Assembly: GCA_036897445.1 (NCBI GenBank)
Contig: JAYMTL010000061.1
Location: 42,433-106,432 of the forward strand
Length of the DNA stretch: 64,000 bases
From: Pelargonium tetragonum
Lineage: Eukaryota; Streptophyta; Magnoliopsida; Geraniales; Geraniaceae
Direction of reading: 5' to 3'
Numbering within the stretch: position 1 is the stretch's first letter; every line of letters starts with the position of its first letter. A program made the position numbers and the translations under genes. Below, one piece after another: positions 26,329-39,876 of the stretch. The notes under the pieces are model-generated. The model was not told the origin of the DNA. It worked only from the letters and a program-made list of their open reading frames with translations, and searched no databases.

Positions 26329-26880
26329 TCAAGAATTTTCATATACTAATTCTATTTTTGACATAAAGGCTTCTACTAGTATTAGGGTTCCCTCATCTTG
26401 AATCTTGTTCTTAAGATATAACTTAGCAGACCCATCTAGATAAGTATTATCCAACATCTTTTTAAAGAGCTCCGGTGATGAGATATGTAAGGATTTTTCA
26501 TCGAATGAGAGTCCGTGGTTCAATCTTTAATTGCATCTTCCTTAAGGTTTTATAAAGATAGAGATTGAATTTTGTCCTTATTATATCTCGGGATTTGGAA
26601 GACACCCTATTTAGATTGTCTATTCTATTATTGGATAGACTACTTAGTTGGCAAACTCATTAGGATTCTTACTAAGACAATAGTTCTGCAAGTAAGGGAT
26701 AATTTGAGACAAGTAAATCCTAATCCTCTCTTTCTCTTTAAGCACTAAGTCCAGAATCATCTAAAGAATCTTCGACCCATTTAGAAATTTTAGTTGTTGA
26801 AGGGATTGAGGAATAAGACTTTAGTAGGGGTAAAGAGAGATGAAGAGTAGTCGGTAAAGTTGGGAAGATTTGTTAGTATT
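26329..26880 (-). pseudogene. Coding-like island, weakly RIPped, family unknown
   Basis: Two consecutive minus-strand frames look like real protein rather than AT-rich noise. The 5' part (about 26880 to 26525) contains KISKWVEDSLDDSGLSA and RVSSKSRDIIRTKFNLYLYK. The 3' part (26523 to 26332) is an uninterrupted 64-codon frame that includes SFDEKSLHISSPELFKKML and ends at TGA. A one-base frameshift near 26524 separates them. The protein is acidic and Ser/Glu/Asp/Lys-rich. TpA/ApT is 20/21 and (CpA+TpG)/(ApC+GpT) is 15/15 in 26341-26520, so RIP damage is much weaker than around it. I recognise no family. It could be a host-gene fragment, a recently captured sequence or a young transposon ORF, on the opposite strand to the adjacent LINE trace. 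Confidence 0.4.
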
Positions 26881-29800
26881 AACCAAGCGACCACAACTGA
26901 ATTTAAAAAACCAGCTAAAACATAAGTGTCCCTTCAGATTATTTCAAAAGGTTATATCCCTAAAAAAATATACAAAAAAGGATCTACTCTATTTTGACAA
27001 TTGAAGAGGTTACTCAGGACCATAAACTGTAAAATTACAAATACGATATATAGGGAGGGACCCCTAAAAAGCTTAACCAGCAAGCGCTTTACTAACTTGC
27101 CAAATTAAGTAACAATCTAAAGATTCTAAAACAAGGCTTATGCTTGAGCTACCTTTATTTTAATGGCTGAAAAGTCTTCCGTTTTTATACAAATAGAGGC
27201 CCTTCTACAGATACAACTAAAATCTTATATGTGTTAATCCTAATATTTATAGTATAACTTTTCCAAAGGAATTTATAGCATTAAATAAAGGGTTTATCTA
27301 CTGGCTGTTTCAATAACCTAACTGGAAACTCAGCTCTAACTTAAGGGTTAATCCCCAAAAAGAGGTAGGGCTCCTTCTTTTAATATGGCAATCATAGATT
27401 TAGTTTTCGGCTAGACAGGTTTTTATGGAATGCAAAGTTTTAAAAGGTCGGGCAGGAAAGCTCTCATTAGCTAGGCTGTGAAATTTTTCTTTAAATTATC
27501 GATACGAGTTTTCGATGGGTCAGAGAAGATCTGTCTATACGATAAAAACCTCATAACTTTTTGTAAAAAAGTGTTCTCCTGCAGGATTTAACTCTCAATA
27601 TATCGAATAGAAGAGGTCTTAGAATTTTAAATATTTAATGCAGCAGTCTTTTAGATAAGAAAGGTTCTAAAAATCTTTTAGTAATGTTGTACTAACCGGG
27701 CTCGCTCATACTATGAAACCCCTAGCCTATACACTTCGGTTTATTATATTACTTTAACTATTCCTCTATATATCTTCGTTCCTAGTGCTCAATCTCTCTA
27801 ACGTTTTAGCTCTCTTAATATCAATCTTGTCCTTTTAAATAAGGGTTGTTGAAATACCAGAACCAAAAAAAATAGATACCCTTGAAAGGGCTTCTGATTG
27901 GTAATAAGCATGTTAGAAACTGGATAACTTTTGTCTCTAAGGATATCAACCATTAAGAGAAAAGTTTACAATACACGACGCTGAGAGTACCCTAAAATAT
28001 TGTAAAAAAACTCTTCTAATGTCCCATCAGTGTGCCACTCATAAAAAAGAGTTACATAATCAAAGGTCCAAGTCTCCCTTGAGGTGTAGACTTTCTTCCT
28101 TTTTATTACAAAAATCATTCTTGCAGTAGTAAGGAAGTTTCCAGTTAGCCAGCTCTTCCTGAATATATCCCAGCTAACTAGTTCCTTGTTTTCGTTATTG
28201 GGAATGTAGTAAAAAAAGAAGCTTTCGTGTTCCTTACCTCCCGCCTATAAATGCATCTAAGGAGCTCCTGTTTCGTTATCTCGAGCATGCTTTAACTAAA
28301 GAGTTTCCTCTTTTTTTAACTAGGAGCTTATAAAGAGGCCCTATTCTAAAAGGGGCTCTACTTCCCACGCCTTGATCAAAGGGAAATCACAGGATTACAT
28401 CTTTTGATATTTTGTATATAATACGCACCTTTCAAGTTACCTACAACTCTAGAGCTGTTCGCCCAAGAGGGGCTTAACTTTAATAAAAGACATCTTTTTC
28501 AAAAGAGCCCGCTTTCATAAAACCAGAAATTCACGCATACTTCGTAGCTAGCGCTTTTTCCTTTTATAAATTGTATTCGTTTCCAAAGTCTAAAAAGGGG
28601 ATTATACCCCCAAGGAAATCGAAGTTCAAAAGGATAGATCGGAGTATCCCGTTTTTTGTTGAAAGCAATAGGGCTTCTCGTAAAAACAAACCAGGGCAAT
28701 CCAACCAAAAAGGATAAGAAAAGAGCTAAATTCTGTTAAGAGCAACGCCGTTGGTATTGAAATTCTATTTAGGACTCTTTAAAGATCCTTACTACCTACC
28801 GCTCCACAATTCTAAATCCAATCTCTTATTTATTGCTACTCGAGTAGGACAACCAGGAGCTTTTTTTTAATTAAATGATTTAATTTAAGTGTAAAGTCTT
28901 CTTGTTTATATTTATATTATAAAAGACTTGTTAATTTTTTAAATCTTTTTTACTAGTTTAGTTCCTAAAGCATTATACGTTGTACTGGATATCCGGATAG
29001 TAAAACAGGACTTCGTTGTAACTATTACGAAATTGACGAAACGCATTTACTTGAATAAGGGATACTCTCGCTTGCAGAGAAGACAAAGCCCTTTTGAATC
29101 CTTTTAGCCGAGAAATAAGATACTTTGTGTTAAAAAGGGTAATAACAAGTTTCTTTAGAACTAGATCTCATTTTGTTATTCTTAGTTTAAACTGGACTTA
29201 TAGAGTATAACAGATCGAGATTACAGAGGTTTAAATTTAGATATACTTAAAGATATAAGCGCTGCGTTTCCTTTTAATTTAAAGACCCTTTTTTGGAATG
29301 GGTGTCCTCGTTATTCCTGGAAAATAGTTTTAGGGTTTCTGCCTAGGGGATTTTTAGTGCAACTTAGTTAGTCAATACTAGATTTAACCGAACCAGGTTG
29401 CTTTATTAGGGAATTTTTTCTAGTCATTGGGCGGTAAAAATCTTTCGTTGTAAAGGTTCTGCCTGGTTTATCGGGATTTCCTTACTTATACTTATGTAAA
29501 CCCTAAGTTTTTATAAAGTCTTCGATAAACCCTGTTACACTTACCCAGAACTTTAAGAAATTTATAGCACAAATTCTGCATAATAAGAAGGGTATAACTT
29601 AGGGATGAGTATAAAGCCATGTATAGTTATATAATATAGTTTAACAAAAAAAGGATTCCCGTTGACCTCATTTTAGTAACTCCATTTCGTCGCAAGGAAA
29701 AATTCTTTAACCCCTAGGCTCCTAAAAAGAAAACAAGGAATTATAAAACACAGTATTACAACTAAGACTTCAGTACCAGGTATTCTTTTAAAAGCACTTT

Positions 29801-32800
29801 AATTTATAAGAAGTGGGTCTATTTCGAGATGAAAGACTGGATAAAAATCTTTTTCTTTTTATTACTTAAAAGCTTGTGTAAGTTAAATTTGTTTCCTATA
29901 AGTTACCAAAAGAGCACCCCTTCTAAAACAATTATGATAAAAAAGATAAAAAGTCTTATTAAAATACTAGAAATTAGTTATCTTGTAAAACCTGGGCAGT
30001 ACAAATAAAATATACAAAAAGGGGTTTCACTTATATTTATATAAAGAGCGGGTTAAGCACGTAATAGATAAAAAGTCCATAGGAGGCTCAACAGGGGGGT
30101 GCTTTTAGTTTTACAAAAACAATCAAGAAGTTTTAGTTAATTAATTCATTGTTATGTGCCGCTCAAGTTTCACTTTTTTACAAATGTTTGGAACAAGGCC
30201 TCTCTTTATTTATAAGTCTTTCTGTACTCGAGCCTACCTTCGTAAGAAAATTATGGTTATTTCCAAGATTTACTATAAACTTTGTAACTGTATTGTTAAT
30301 AAAAGTTTCCTAAGGTCTGTCTGTATATATTTCGTCTTTTTTGAAAAAGCATAAACCAAGAAAGTTTTTATTTTATAGCTGCCCTGAAAAGAATTTAATA
30401 TAAGGTTAAGAACCCGTCACTTTAAAGTAGCTGGGGTATAGATATTTTTATTGTTTCCATTATAGGAAAAGAAGCAAATTCAGCTGGAAAATACAATACC
30501 TTAAAAAGAGACATTAAAGTTCTCTAATATCCGGACATCTAGGTAAAACCCTCTTAATAAATTTTAGGGATCCAAAAAAGGAGGCGTTTTTATAAGGGTG
30601 CACTGAACCACTCTACTTAATAAGCAGTAACAAATTAGACTAAAAGCTTTCTGTTTTCTTGTATAAAGGTAAACCCTGCCCTTTATTTAGGTTTGTATTT
30701 TTCCCTTATACTTTTTGGGAGAGAAAAAGAACTAGAATACTCAATCCAGTATGGATCTAATCGAGTTGTAAACTAAGCCATGTCTGCCTGCAAATGTCGA
30801 AAGTGGAGAAATCCCTTAAAGAAAAGAATAAAGTACAAACTTCGGTCAAGAGAGCTTATTAGCATCCGCGGATCAGAATATCTAGGGCTCCTTTACTAAA
30901 GCCAAATCGAAAGCAGGATATAAAAAACCCCAAAAAGGGCAGTGCAGCCTGGTGTATAACAACCCCTTAATTAGGTTAAAAAGGCAAAAAGCTACATCTA
31001 AATAAAAATTGAAATAACAATAAAGTACCAGTTCAAAAAAAGCCTATTATTCCGCAAGACCTTAATTTTTAAGGTTTCAGAAACACTTATAAGCTATCTT
31101 TCACCGATTATTTTCTTGCTAGAATCCCTAATATTGTACTCAATAGCCATTTTCTAGACACGCTTCGACTACGTCTACAAAGGTATACAATTAACTCCAA
31201 AAAAGTGCTGTAGAGTTCCCTTAGAATCTTTTTTGGAACTTTACCTCAAACTCCTAATAAGAATAAGAACGATTTTGTCCGTTTTCTTATAAAATTCCTA
31301 CGGAAAAGTCCCCTTTTACTACACACCTATGTCATCAATATCTACCGAAGCCTTCCTAAGAACTTTTAGCAAGCGAGAGTCTCCTCTCAGATTTATTAGA
31401 GCAGTACTTTTTAAGTTCCTTTGAAAAACTCTATTTAGGAGGCCCTTTCCCGCAGTCAACTACGCCGTTTTGGGGTTAATATAAGACTTACCTATAGAAA
31501 AAATCCGGCAGACTTTTGCACCTAAAGTATCCTTTTTCATAAGACATTGCCCTAAAATCAAGCTATTTCATATAATACTCCGTTAAAAACTCCGGTTTTA
31601 TAACCTTCTATTACAAGGACTTCAATCAGCAAGATTTTTATATTCCCCTAACAATTCAATTTTTTAATAAAACTCTCCTTTTTTAGTAATCACTCAAGAA
31701 ATGGGTAGTACTCCTTCATAAAGTTAGCAATTTATTAAACTCAGGCATTGCCAAAAACCTATTCCAAGAGTGGAATTCTCCTTTTCTTAAAGAATTCTAT
31801 TAAACAAAAATCCAGGCACCCACACCCAAAGAGCTTCTTTTACAGGATACCCGTACTTCTAGTTTCTAGTACAGTTTGTTATACTTTATAAGCTACAGCC
31901 AAAAACCCTTTGGAAAAAGGTAACTGCGTAACTTTAAGGATCCCTTGTAATAAATCTAGCACGCCCCTTCCTTTTTTGTTAATTTATGAACACCCGCTTA
32001 TCCTTCAAGATCTTGTAAGTACAATTTCCTAATAAAGAAAGATTTCCCTAAGTCCTTTAAATAGTGGCTACGAGTCTCCTTTTTCGTACCACCTATGGGT
32101 TTTGTTTTACTATAATCCGAAATCCGAACAGGTAAGAAAAACAACCCAAGTATGAATATAGGAGGTGTTCTCATTTGATTTTGGGAATAAAAGAGGGCTA
32201 CCTCCCAGCATTTCTAGTGTACCCTCTGCTAGGAGACCTTTTACATACTTTTGAGTCAGAAAATAGAGATACCAGGTATTACTTAAATCTAGATTTTAAG
32301 GGACTTTAGAATAGCTTTGCTCTCTCCTACATATAAAAAGTAACACTACAAGCTTCTATAAGTATATTACTAAGCAAGGGTCGGATATCAATAAGACCCG
32401 TGTTTAAGATTGAATTTTTTATCAAGGATCTCTCGTATAAAAATATAACAAGACTTTGGACTTACGTATAGAAAAGTAAGGCATTCTCCTTGTAAAAGAA
32501 GCGTTAAATATCCCTTAAAGTTTCCACTCTTTTGTTCCAAGGATTTGGTAGTTTTTCGTGTAAGATTTTCAGAGTATGCCACACTTTCACTAAAATAGGA
32601 AATTCGCATAAACTTCTTGACTAATAGAAATTTGTGTTTGGTGTGCTATCTTTATGTAACAGGGCCTCGTAAATATCGTGCTCCAACAGCGTTCTTAGGG
32701 ATTTTTTTACTACTACCGCACTAAAACTCTCTAAGTCATCTACCGATCAAAGTAAGTCCTAGTCGAGAAATGTTCTTGTAAAAATGAGATTTGAAAAAGG

Positions 32801-35800
32801 GGAAATCTCAGACTTCCCTTTGAGTTTTTGAGATATCTATAGGTTGCGATACTTGAGGAAGAAGTAATATAAATATAAAGATAGTTATACTTTTCTAGAC
32901 CGACGTATAATAAACTAGAGGCTCTCTTACACATTTTGCGGTACTTGCACCAGTAATAAACACTTTACAAAAGGTTCCTTTGAGGAATCCTACGCCCGAT
33001 CCACTCATGTTTAAAACGTTATAACAATTTCCTTTATTTATTAGCTTAAAAAGCATTTTTTGATAATCTTTCCCACCAAGAGCTAAAGGCCTTATCAGAG
33101 ATACAAGGCTCTGTATCTAGGGAAAGAAAGGAGCTTTATAAACTTGGACTTATTATCAATTTATTACACGCCCCGGATATACAGGTAAAAGACTTGGGGT
33201 TTCCCGAAAAATTTAGAGTGACTTATTTTAGATGTACCCCTTTATGTAGAAAAACTTAATCCTTTCTGCTTTGTTATATGTTATAAAAGAACGGGGTGCA
33301 CTAGAAAAAAGTATGAAGTCGATTAGACACTTCGGCACAGAGTAATGGAGAAAGTAGAGGACAGCAAAGAGCTTGGGTACACATATTACAACCTAAGATG
33401 GATCTACTTTGAAGTAATCCGGGCAGAGATTCATATGGGGCCTCTCTAGTTTACTGCTGTAATTGACTTCATAAACACGGGTTAGTGGCGCTAGTCATAA
33501 AAACAAAAGTAATTCAACCCGCGGATAGCATACGTAGGAAGTCCTAAATTTGACAAACAAAAACTAAATAAGAAACATCAACTAAAAAGGGCATGCAAAA
33601 GTATACCCATCAAGGATAAGTTTCCTTTGTGTTGTGCATAATCCGTATAACATGTATCGTAACACTTTTAAGGTCAAATTATCTCCCCTTTAACTTTTTG
33701 TACTTGACAAGTACTACACTCTATAACGCTTAAAATTTTAGCAAAAATATTACAGGAGCTCCCCTTTCCACTAAGCCTTTGTATCATCTACTAATAATCA
33801 GTATACTCAGTTAGCCTAGAGTAATAATTAAGGTCTACCCGGTAATACTCTTAATTTCTCTTACTTATTCTTAATTTTTTAGTAGGTTTTTGTAATTAGG
33901 TGTTAGACTAGAAATAAGAGGAGCTTGCACCTGCTAATCAGAGAGAAGTAAGCCCCCTTTATAGTTACTCTCTTTTGGATTCTTGACTTTGGTTTTGTAA
34001 AGGTAAAGCTCTTAGTGGTGTTACTTGAAGAAGGAGTAGTGAGATTTATGAACCTGCAATATTTTATACAATATGCAAGTTTCGTACGCTTCCTTTTGTA
34101 ATGTATTAGTGATCTTACTCAGATTCTTTAGGGCTCTAGGAATGGACCCTTTTTGGAGTTTCTTTTTAGTCATTTTTGCTTTGATCCAGGAGAGTCCATA
34201 TTTTTTATTAGTTACTTTTTGTTGATTGAAACCACGTAAGAAAAGTCTATTAGAGAAGAATGCTTTGTAAATCTTTTTCCCTTTGATCTTCTTTATCTTA
34301 AAGTTTTCTATAACTATAAATCCTTTTTAATTTAAGGGGGCTGCTCCTTTATATAACCCCGCGGTTACTGGATTGGGGGGTTGACTCTGTACCCATTTTA
34401 TCAATCAAATTCTTAAAGAAGTGGATGTTGCCCCTTTAAGAGGGTATAATCTATCCCAGAATAACTATAATTATTTTACAAACTATGTCTTTTTCTACTA
34501 GAACTTAAAATAAAAAGCAATTTGACTGAGGATGCAAAATCTACTTTATAAACAAGTAAATAGGGGCTCTTTAGCAGGGCCCTGGGGTTTGAATCCTATC
34601 CTACTCATAGATAGTAAAAGACATGGCTGAAAAGTAGGTGCTGTACTAATAAAATAAAAATTCTAAAAAAGAGTGCCTACTTAGGCCCTATATCGTATAA
34701 AAAGACTTATTACCTTTTTCAATTTACAAGCCCGAAGAACCTCAAAATGCGGATTAACCGAGTATACCTTATACTTATACTGTGGACTAACTAATAAAAA
34801 TAACTAGTCTTGGAGCTCCTAATCATATAGAAAAAAACCTAAAAGACTTACAAAGAAGTTAAGAGGCTGCGAAAGCTTTTAGTTTTAAAGAATTTAAACT
34901 ACTAGAAAGCATAAAGGAGTATTTAACAATAAACCAAAGTATCCCGCCTGTTTTACTTTATTATTTATTAACTAGAATCTCAGGCTTTTCTCTAGGGTTA
35001 GCAAAAACGGGAAGGGTATAGACCCCCTAGTTATTGAATAAGGGACACTATAATATTTAGAGTATTAGCCCTCGTTGGGCCCCTTTCTTGCAGATAGTTA
35101 ATAAGCATGACCTTGTCCCAGGATTCCTAGACCAGCGGTAAATTCTATTACAGAAGTCTAAAAGGGAGTTAACTCACGTAGCTACTTTTAAGGAAAGGCT
35201 ATGACTTCATTCATATCGCGGGGTAGTTTTATGGAAAGTCTTTATTAAGATTAAGGACAGCCCTTTAAAGTCTTAGTAAGGGAGTTCCCGGGTTACAAGA
35301 GTAAAAAACTCAAACTTGCCTCGATACCCAATTCGTCTTGAAAGATTTTTCATATCCTATATCGATAACCTTAGCATATATAACGCACCTACATTCGGAT
35401 TTGTTGTACTATAAAAAAACTCTTATCATTAAGAACTTCATATGACCCCAGCCTTTTTAGTAACTGCGTTCTGCATCACTCCCTTCAACCCCTAAAAAAA
35501 GTTATGTAGCTAAACTTACCTGAATCCTAAAATAGCATATGTAGGTATAGAAACTTAAAGTTTTATCCTTTTTACATTTTGTACTACTATAACCTTAAGT
35601 AGGAAGTTTGGAGTCCCCCTTATGTACCCAATCTAGAACTTTCTAATCACTTGGACTTTTAAAGAGTGCCCACCCTACATAAAAAACGTGAACTTATTAG
35701 CTTTCTAAAACCGTATCTCCTGTAAAGTAAGAGTACAGAAAAATAACTTAGCTTACTAAAAATAAGAAGCAAAGAAAGTAAAGGATATACCTGAGAGGTT

Positions 35801-35958
35801 CGTCTCAGTTCCTGTTGAAACGCAATCAGTAGAACAAATCGCTTATATAGAGTCATTCAATATCTGTTACTCAATTCTATTAGCATTTCTATAAGTTAAG
35901 AAGTGTAATATGTGAAATGAAAATAAATATAGATGCCTATTGAGTTACAAGCACTCTC
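26881..35958. other. No gene seen
   Basis: About 9 kb of RIP-like DNA used for the dinucleotide count (30481-30780). Open frames stay under 80 codons. I found no LTR, transposase motif or tRNA with a confident fold. Confidence 0.45.
34586..34596 (+). promoter_or_regulatory. Near-perfect tRNA B-box motif
   Basis: GGTTTGAATCC differs from the B box at one C-to-T position. A few bases later comes TACTCATAGA, which also follows the B box at 3853 at almost the same distance. This suggests the two may be copies of one tRNA-derived element. Confidence 0.2.
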
Positions 35959-36038
35959 TAGGCTAGTTGGTAGCTAGTCTATTGAGATGAGAAGTAGATC
36001 ACGAGTCAAATGGATCAAATGTTGTAGGTTAAAATCCC
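35959..36038 (+). pseudogene. tRNA-like remnant with a good A box
   Basis: TAGGCTAGTTGGTAGC (35959-35974) closely resembles the standard tRNA D arm / A box (TAGCTCAGTTGGTAGAGC). A B-box-like TAGGTTAAAATCCC (36025-36038) follows at a tRNA-with-extra-arm distance. The anticodon region does not fold cleanly. Likely tRNA or SINE debris. Confidence 0.27.
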
Positions 36039-38859
36039 ATAACACTGCTTACTAACTTCCTTTCAAACTCTTCTTAAAACCTCTTTTACTCAAACAAGTT
36101 TGTCACGAATTTGTAAAATATAGGACATAAAAGAAACAAGAGGAGATCTTGGCTGTGTATATAAGGATAATACGACTTGAACCCATACATCACGAGCAAA
36201 CTAACCCACTTCGATAGACTGACTAAAAACTTTACTACCAGCTTTCTGTGAATCGCAATCTAAATGTACAAAACCCTTTTTCTTTGTATCTAAATGATTT
36301 CATTCTTTGCTTATCACTCTTCCTTTTTTGTAAATTAAGTAAGAACAAAAAACCTACCTAAAGGTAGAGTTCGTTTCCACATTCGTTAGGGTAGCCCTTA
36401 TCCATTTCAGAAAGATTTATATATATATATATTTTATCAAGGGGATAGTTCTTATAATAATGGCTACGAACTATCTATTAAAAAGAGGAAGGAACATACA
36501 TGAAACCTAGACCAATGTGTTGTACAGTAATGTCTTTAGTTTCTTGCACGTAATTAATAAAAATGGAACAGTTACCTTAGTTTGAGTTTGAAATCGATTC
36601 CTGGTTATGACTACTTCCTATATAAGCATATTATTACCGGGTTGCATAAGTGGTTTAACTTCCTTCCAGTTCCCTATAGACGGGTCTATCAATTAGCTAT
36701 TTACTTGCGTTATTTCAAAGAATCATAAATTATTAAGGTTATTCTAAGTCCTCCTGTGTCTTATACCACACAAAAAGGAAACTTCAGTTTATCAACTAAA
36801 GCTAAATAAGCGACTACCAGAGCTGCAGAATAAAACACAACTCAATATCCAAGGGAACTCGAACAAGAATATAGGAAGTCAAATATCTAAACAGGTCTTT
36901 ACTTACACGTAGGTCCTAAACCTGAAATTATGGAAAACCCTAAAAATTCCTAACTAAATTAATTAACGAGGTAATTTGAAACCCCTTTTAAGGAAGTGCA
37001 AAAGAGTCTTAATAAAAAGGGCGCAATGCTGCCCTAGCTCTAGAACTACAGTAATTTATTTAGTAATAGTAATTAAATACTTCCACCTACGACTTTCAAA
37101 AAGCTGTCTTGTGTTTTACTTTTTAAAATTGAGGAGTGCATGCCTCTTGTATGTAATAGCTAGGCATTTGTGAATTCAGGAATTCTTTTTACGGATTCTT
37201 TATTCTTGGGATTTTTACAAAAGATTGCTTATGAGATATGGAATTCCTTTGTTACGAATAGTAGTTCTGTATTATAATTTCATAAAGAGTAGTCTACCAC
37301 TTTAGTGGGTCTTATGAAACTACGAATACATATAAGATTAGTCATTTGCTTTAGTTACTTGAGTTGTTCTGTATGTAAAGGCCTTGTATTGGAAATTTAT
37401 AATAGATACAAATAGCGAACCTTATACTTCAAGTTATTTTCTAAATTCAAAATAAATAATAGATGGGTATGCTTTCCGGATAACACTTGTAAGGCACCAG
37501 CCATACAATATGCAGGAACTATAATTAAAAAGACTTAGAAAAGAGGTTTACTCAATAAGCATTTAAAGAGCGATACTGCAATAGAAATAGTATGCATTCA
37601 ACGAGTGCTATTAGGGAGATTTCTAAAGAATTTAGAAGTTAGGTAACTCAGCCTATAATAACTAGGATTCTAAAACCAGGAGCTATTAAAATGATATCCT
37701 TACTCTCTAAGCTTATAATTTTAACTGAGTCGGATTTATGTTGAAACATATGATAAAGGTTACGCTTTAATTTATGTGAAGTTAGACACTCCTTTGGAGG
37801 ACATAGAATACTAAATAATTACAAAATTTGTAGCAAAATCCTCAAGACTTAGAGCTGCCCCTAGAGTCAGTATTCAGTTGTTTATTCAAAGAGATCCAGG
37901 TATAACAAGATTGCTTTGTTAAAGATACTAGTTATCATAGATTTTAGAACCCCTTTGGTAGTTAAGAAATAGACTTATATAAAGTATAAGTATAAAGGGG
38001 GTTTACATTCTTTAGAGAAAATTGAAAAAAGGTTTGGTATTTAATCTGAAATTATTTAGCGATTTTCTTTATTCTGCTCTTAACATTAGTTCAACTAGAT
38101 TAAACAGTAAGGGAATTCTTAGTCCTTTACATTGTTGTATTAACGAAAAAGTAGAAAGAAGCCCTTAAATTATGACTCACATTATCGTTCAATAAGGCAA
38201 AATCTCCCATGTCAACTATGCTCGGTTGCTATGGTGGGGTGTAAAAATTCAAGAGTCTTAACAACCAAGGAATGCGACTGTACTCTTTTTTGGATAACCT
38301 GATTTAGGCTCTAATGTTATCTTAGTTTTCTCCCTAGGTTCGAAACAACCTATTTAAACGCTGCCTAAATTTTTAAATAAAATAAATAAGGGTTGCCTAA
38401 AAGTTGAGGGTTAGATAATAAGATTTCATTTTAGCACTGTCCTTTTACTCAGTTTAGTAAGCGAGGTTTCGTATAGTAGACTGGGGGGCATTTTATATAG
38501 TTAATAACATAAATACCTGAATATTGTAGTCAAATATTGAGAATAAAGGTCATTAATAGTCTTGCAATACCAAGGAATTTAAACCTTTCACAGAGTCTTT
38601 TTAGTTAGAAGTCTTTTGTGAACAAGTAATAGGGAGTGAAAAGCACTAATCTAAGTAACTGTGAATCCTACTTCTTTTTTTAAGGAAGAAGGCTCGCTTG
38701 GAAAACCAATAGGGGTTTTTCATAATCTTGAATGCACTAAAAGTCTTACTATTCCCTTGTTTTATACTCTACTCTTTGAGCTCGGCCATAAGAAGAGAGT
38801 CTATTTCATAAGGTAAAGGAAAACTCCGAAATAGATATTATATAAGGGGCTATAAGACT
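36039..38859. other. No gene seen; short TA microsatellite
   Basis: RIP-like sequence containing a (TA)7 tract listed separately. No coding trace or structured RNA is recognised. Confidence 0.4.
36418..36432. repeat. (TA)7 microsatellite
   Basis: An uninterrupted TA dinucleotide run of 15 bases. Such runs are expected in RIP-enriched TpA sequence and no function is implied. Confidence 0.7.
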
Positions 38860-39876
38860 CATATCCACCCAATATCCCACAAGACTCCGAAAAGAGTACA
38901 GTTATAGCTCCTACTGCTTCTCCTCGTCCTGCTCTTGCTAATAAGATCCGGATACAGATACAGACTAGAAGATACCGAAAAGTATGAAGGTTAAGACATT
39001 AACAAGAAGGCAAAGAAGAAAAGAAGCAATTGCTGGGTGTAATGTAATAAAGTATAAAAAACAATGATGCATTCCCGAGTTCCCCTTCAATCGGTAGGAG
39101 TCATGTAATAATAGCTCTTACTAAGTTTGGTATGCTCCTGTAATAATAAGAACAAAGAGTGAATATATCTTAGACTAATAGAATAAGTAAGCAGATTAGA
39201 CTCTTATTCCAGTATTCTTTAATTAATAAGAACTCTAGGATATACTACTCTAAAATCTATCTTTCCTTACTACACTCATTAACTACAATCTATAGGTATT
39301 TTAGACAACAGCAACAAAAAGAAGAGTAGTACAGTTTTTACTAATACTAAGATACATGGTACAGGTCTAATATTAGGGTAAAGAAGCCGAGCAAACAAGT
39401 TTAGAAGAGTAACAAGGTAGAAAATTAGACTAAGAAAGGTTTTACAGAATAAGAGCCTGGAAGTCCGTAAGTAGTTTCAGAAAGTGGATAGTATAGGAAA
39501 AACTTAAAACATAGAAAACCTTAATGGGTACCTCACTAAAGCATGGAAAGGGCTGTACAATTCGTTCTTTTATTGTTCTAATTCTTAGGATTTTTATCCT
39601 TAGGACTTTCTTTTTAGTATTTTTTTTACAAATCAAAAGGTCTGCTCTTTGCTCTTGGTGTAGGTTCTAGTGTAAGTCTGTACTATCCTATAAGCTATCC
39701 TGTGTTAACCTTCCTACGCTTCGCTACAGTCGGTAAGAAGGACTTATCTAAACCCTAAAAGGACTGATAAAAGCAAAGTATAATGAGGGGTATCCCTTAA
39801 CAACTAATGCTATCTATTAACTATTATACGCTACATAACAATCTAAATAAGGATACTGAATCGATATACTAATATA
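38860..39876 (+). other. Purine-rich, coding-like debris upstream of a LINE trace
   Basis: The plus strand becomes A/G-rich and reads as charged, Pro/Ser-rich protein in short frames, for example STVIAPTASPRPALANKI near 38900. A later Gln/Lys-rich stretch (39270-39640) stays open only if TAA and TAG count as former Gln codons. That test is weak here because TGA is rare everywhere. Given its position 5' of the ORF2-like blocks, it could be ORF1 or the ORF2 N-terminus of the same LINE. I could not match it to a domain. Confidence 0.2.

Noticed and set aside
31325-31355. Minus-strand VDIDDIGV, similar to the gypsy RT YIDDI box
   Set aside because: The residue before IDD should be Tyr or Phe, and the surrounding sequence shows no other RT block.
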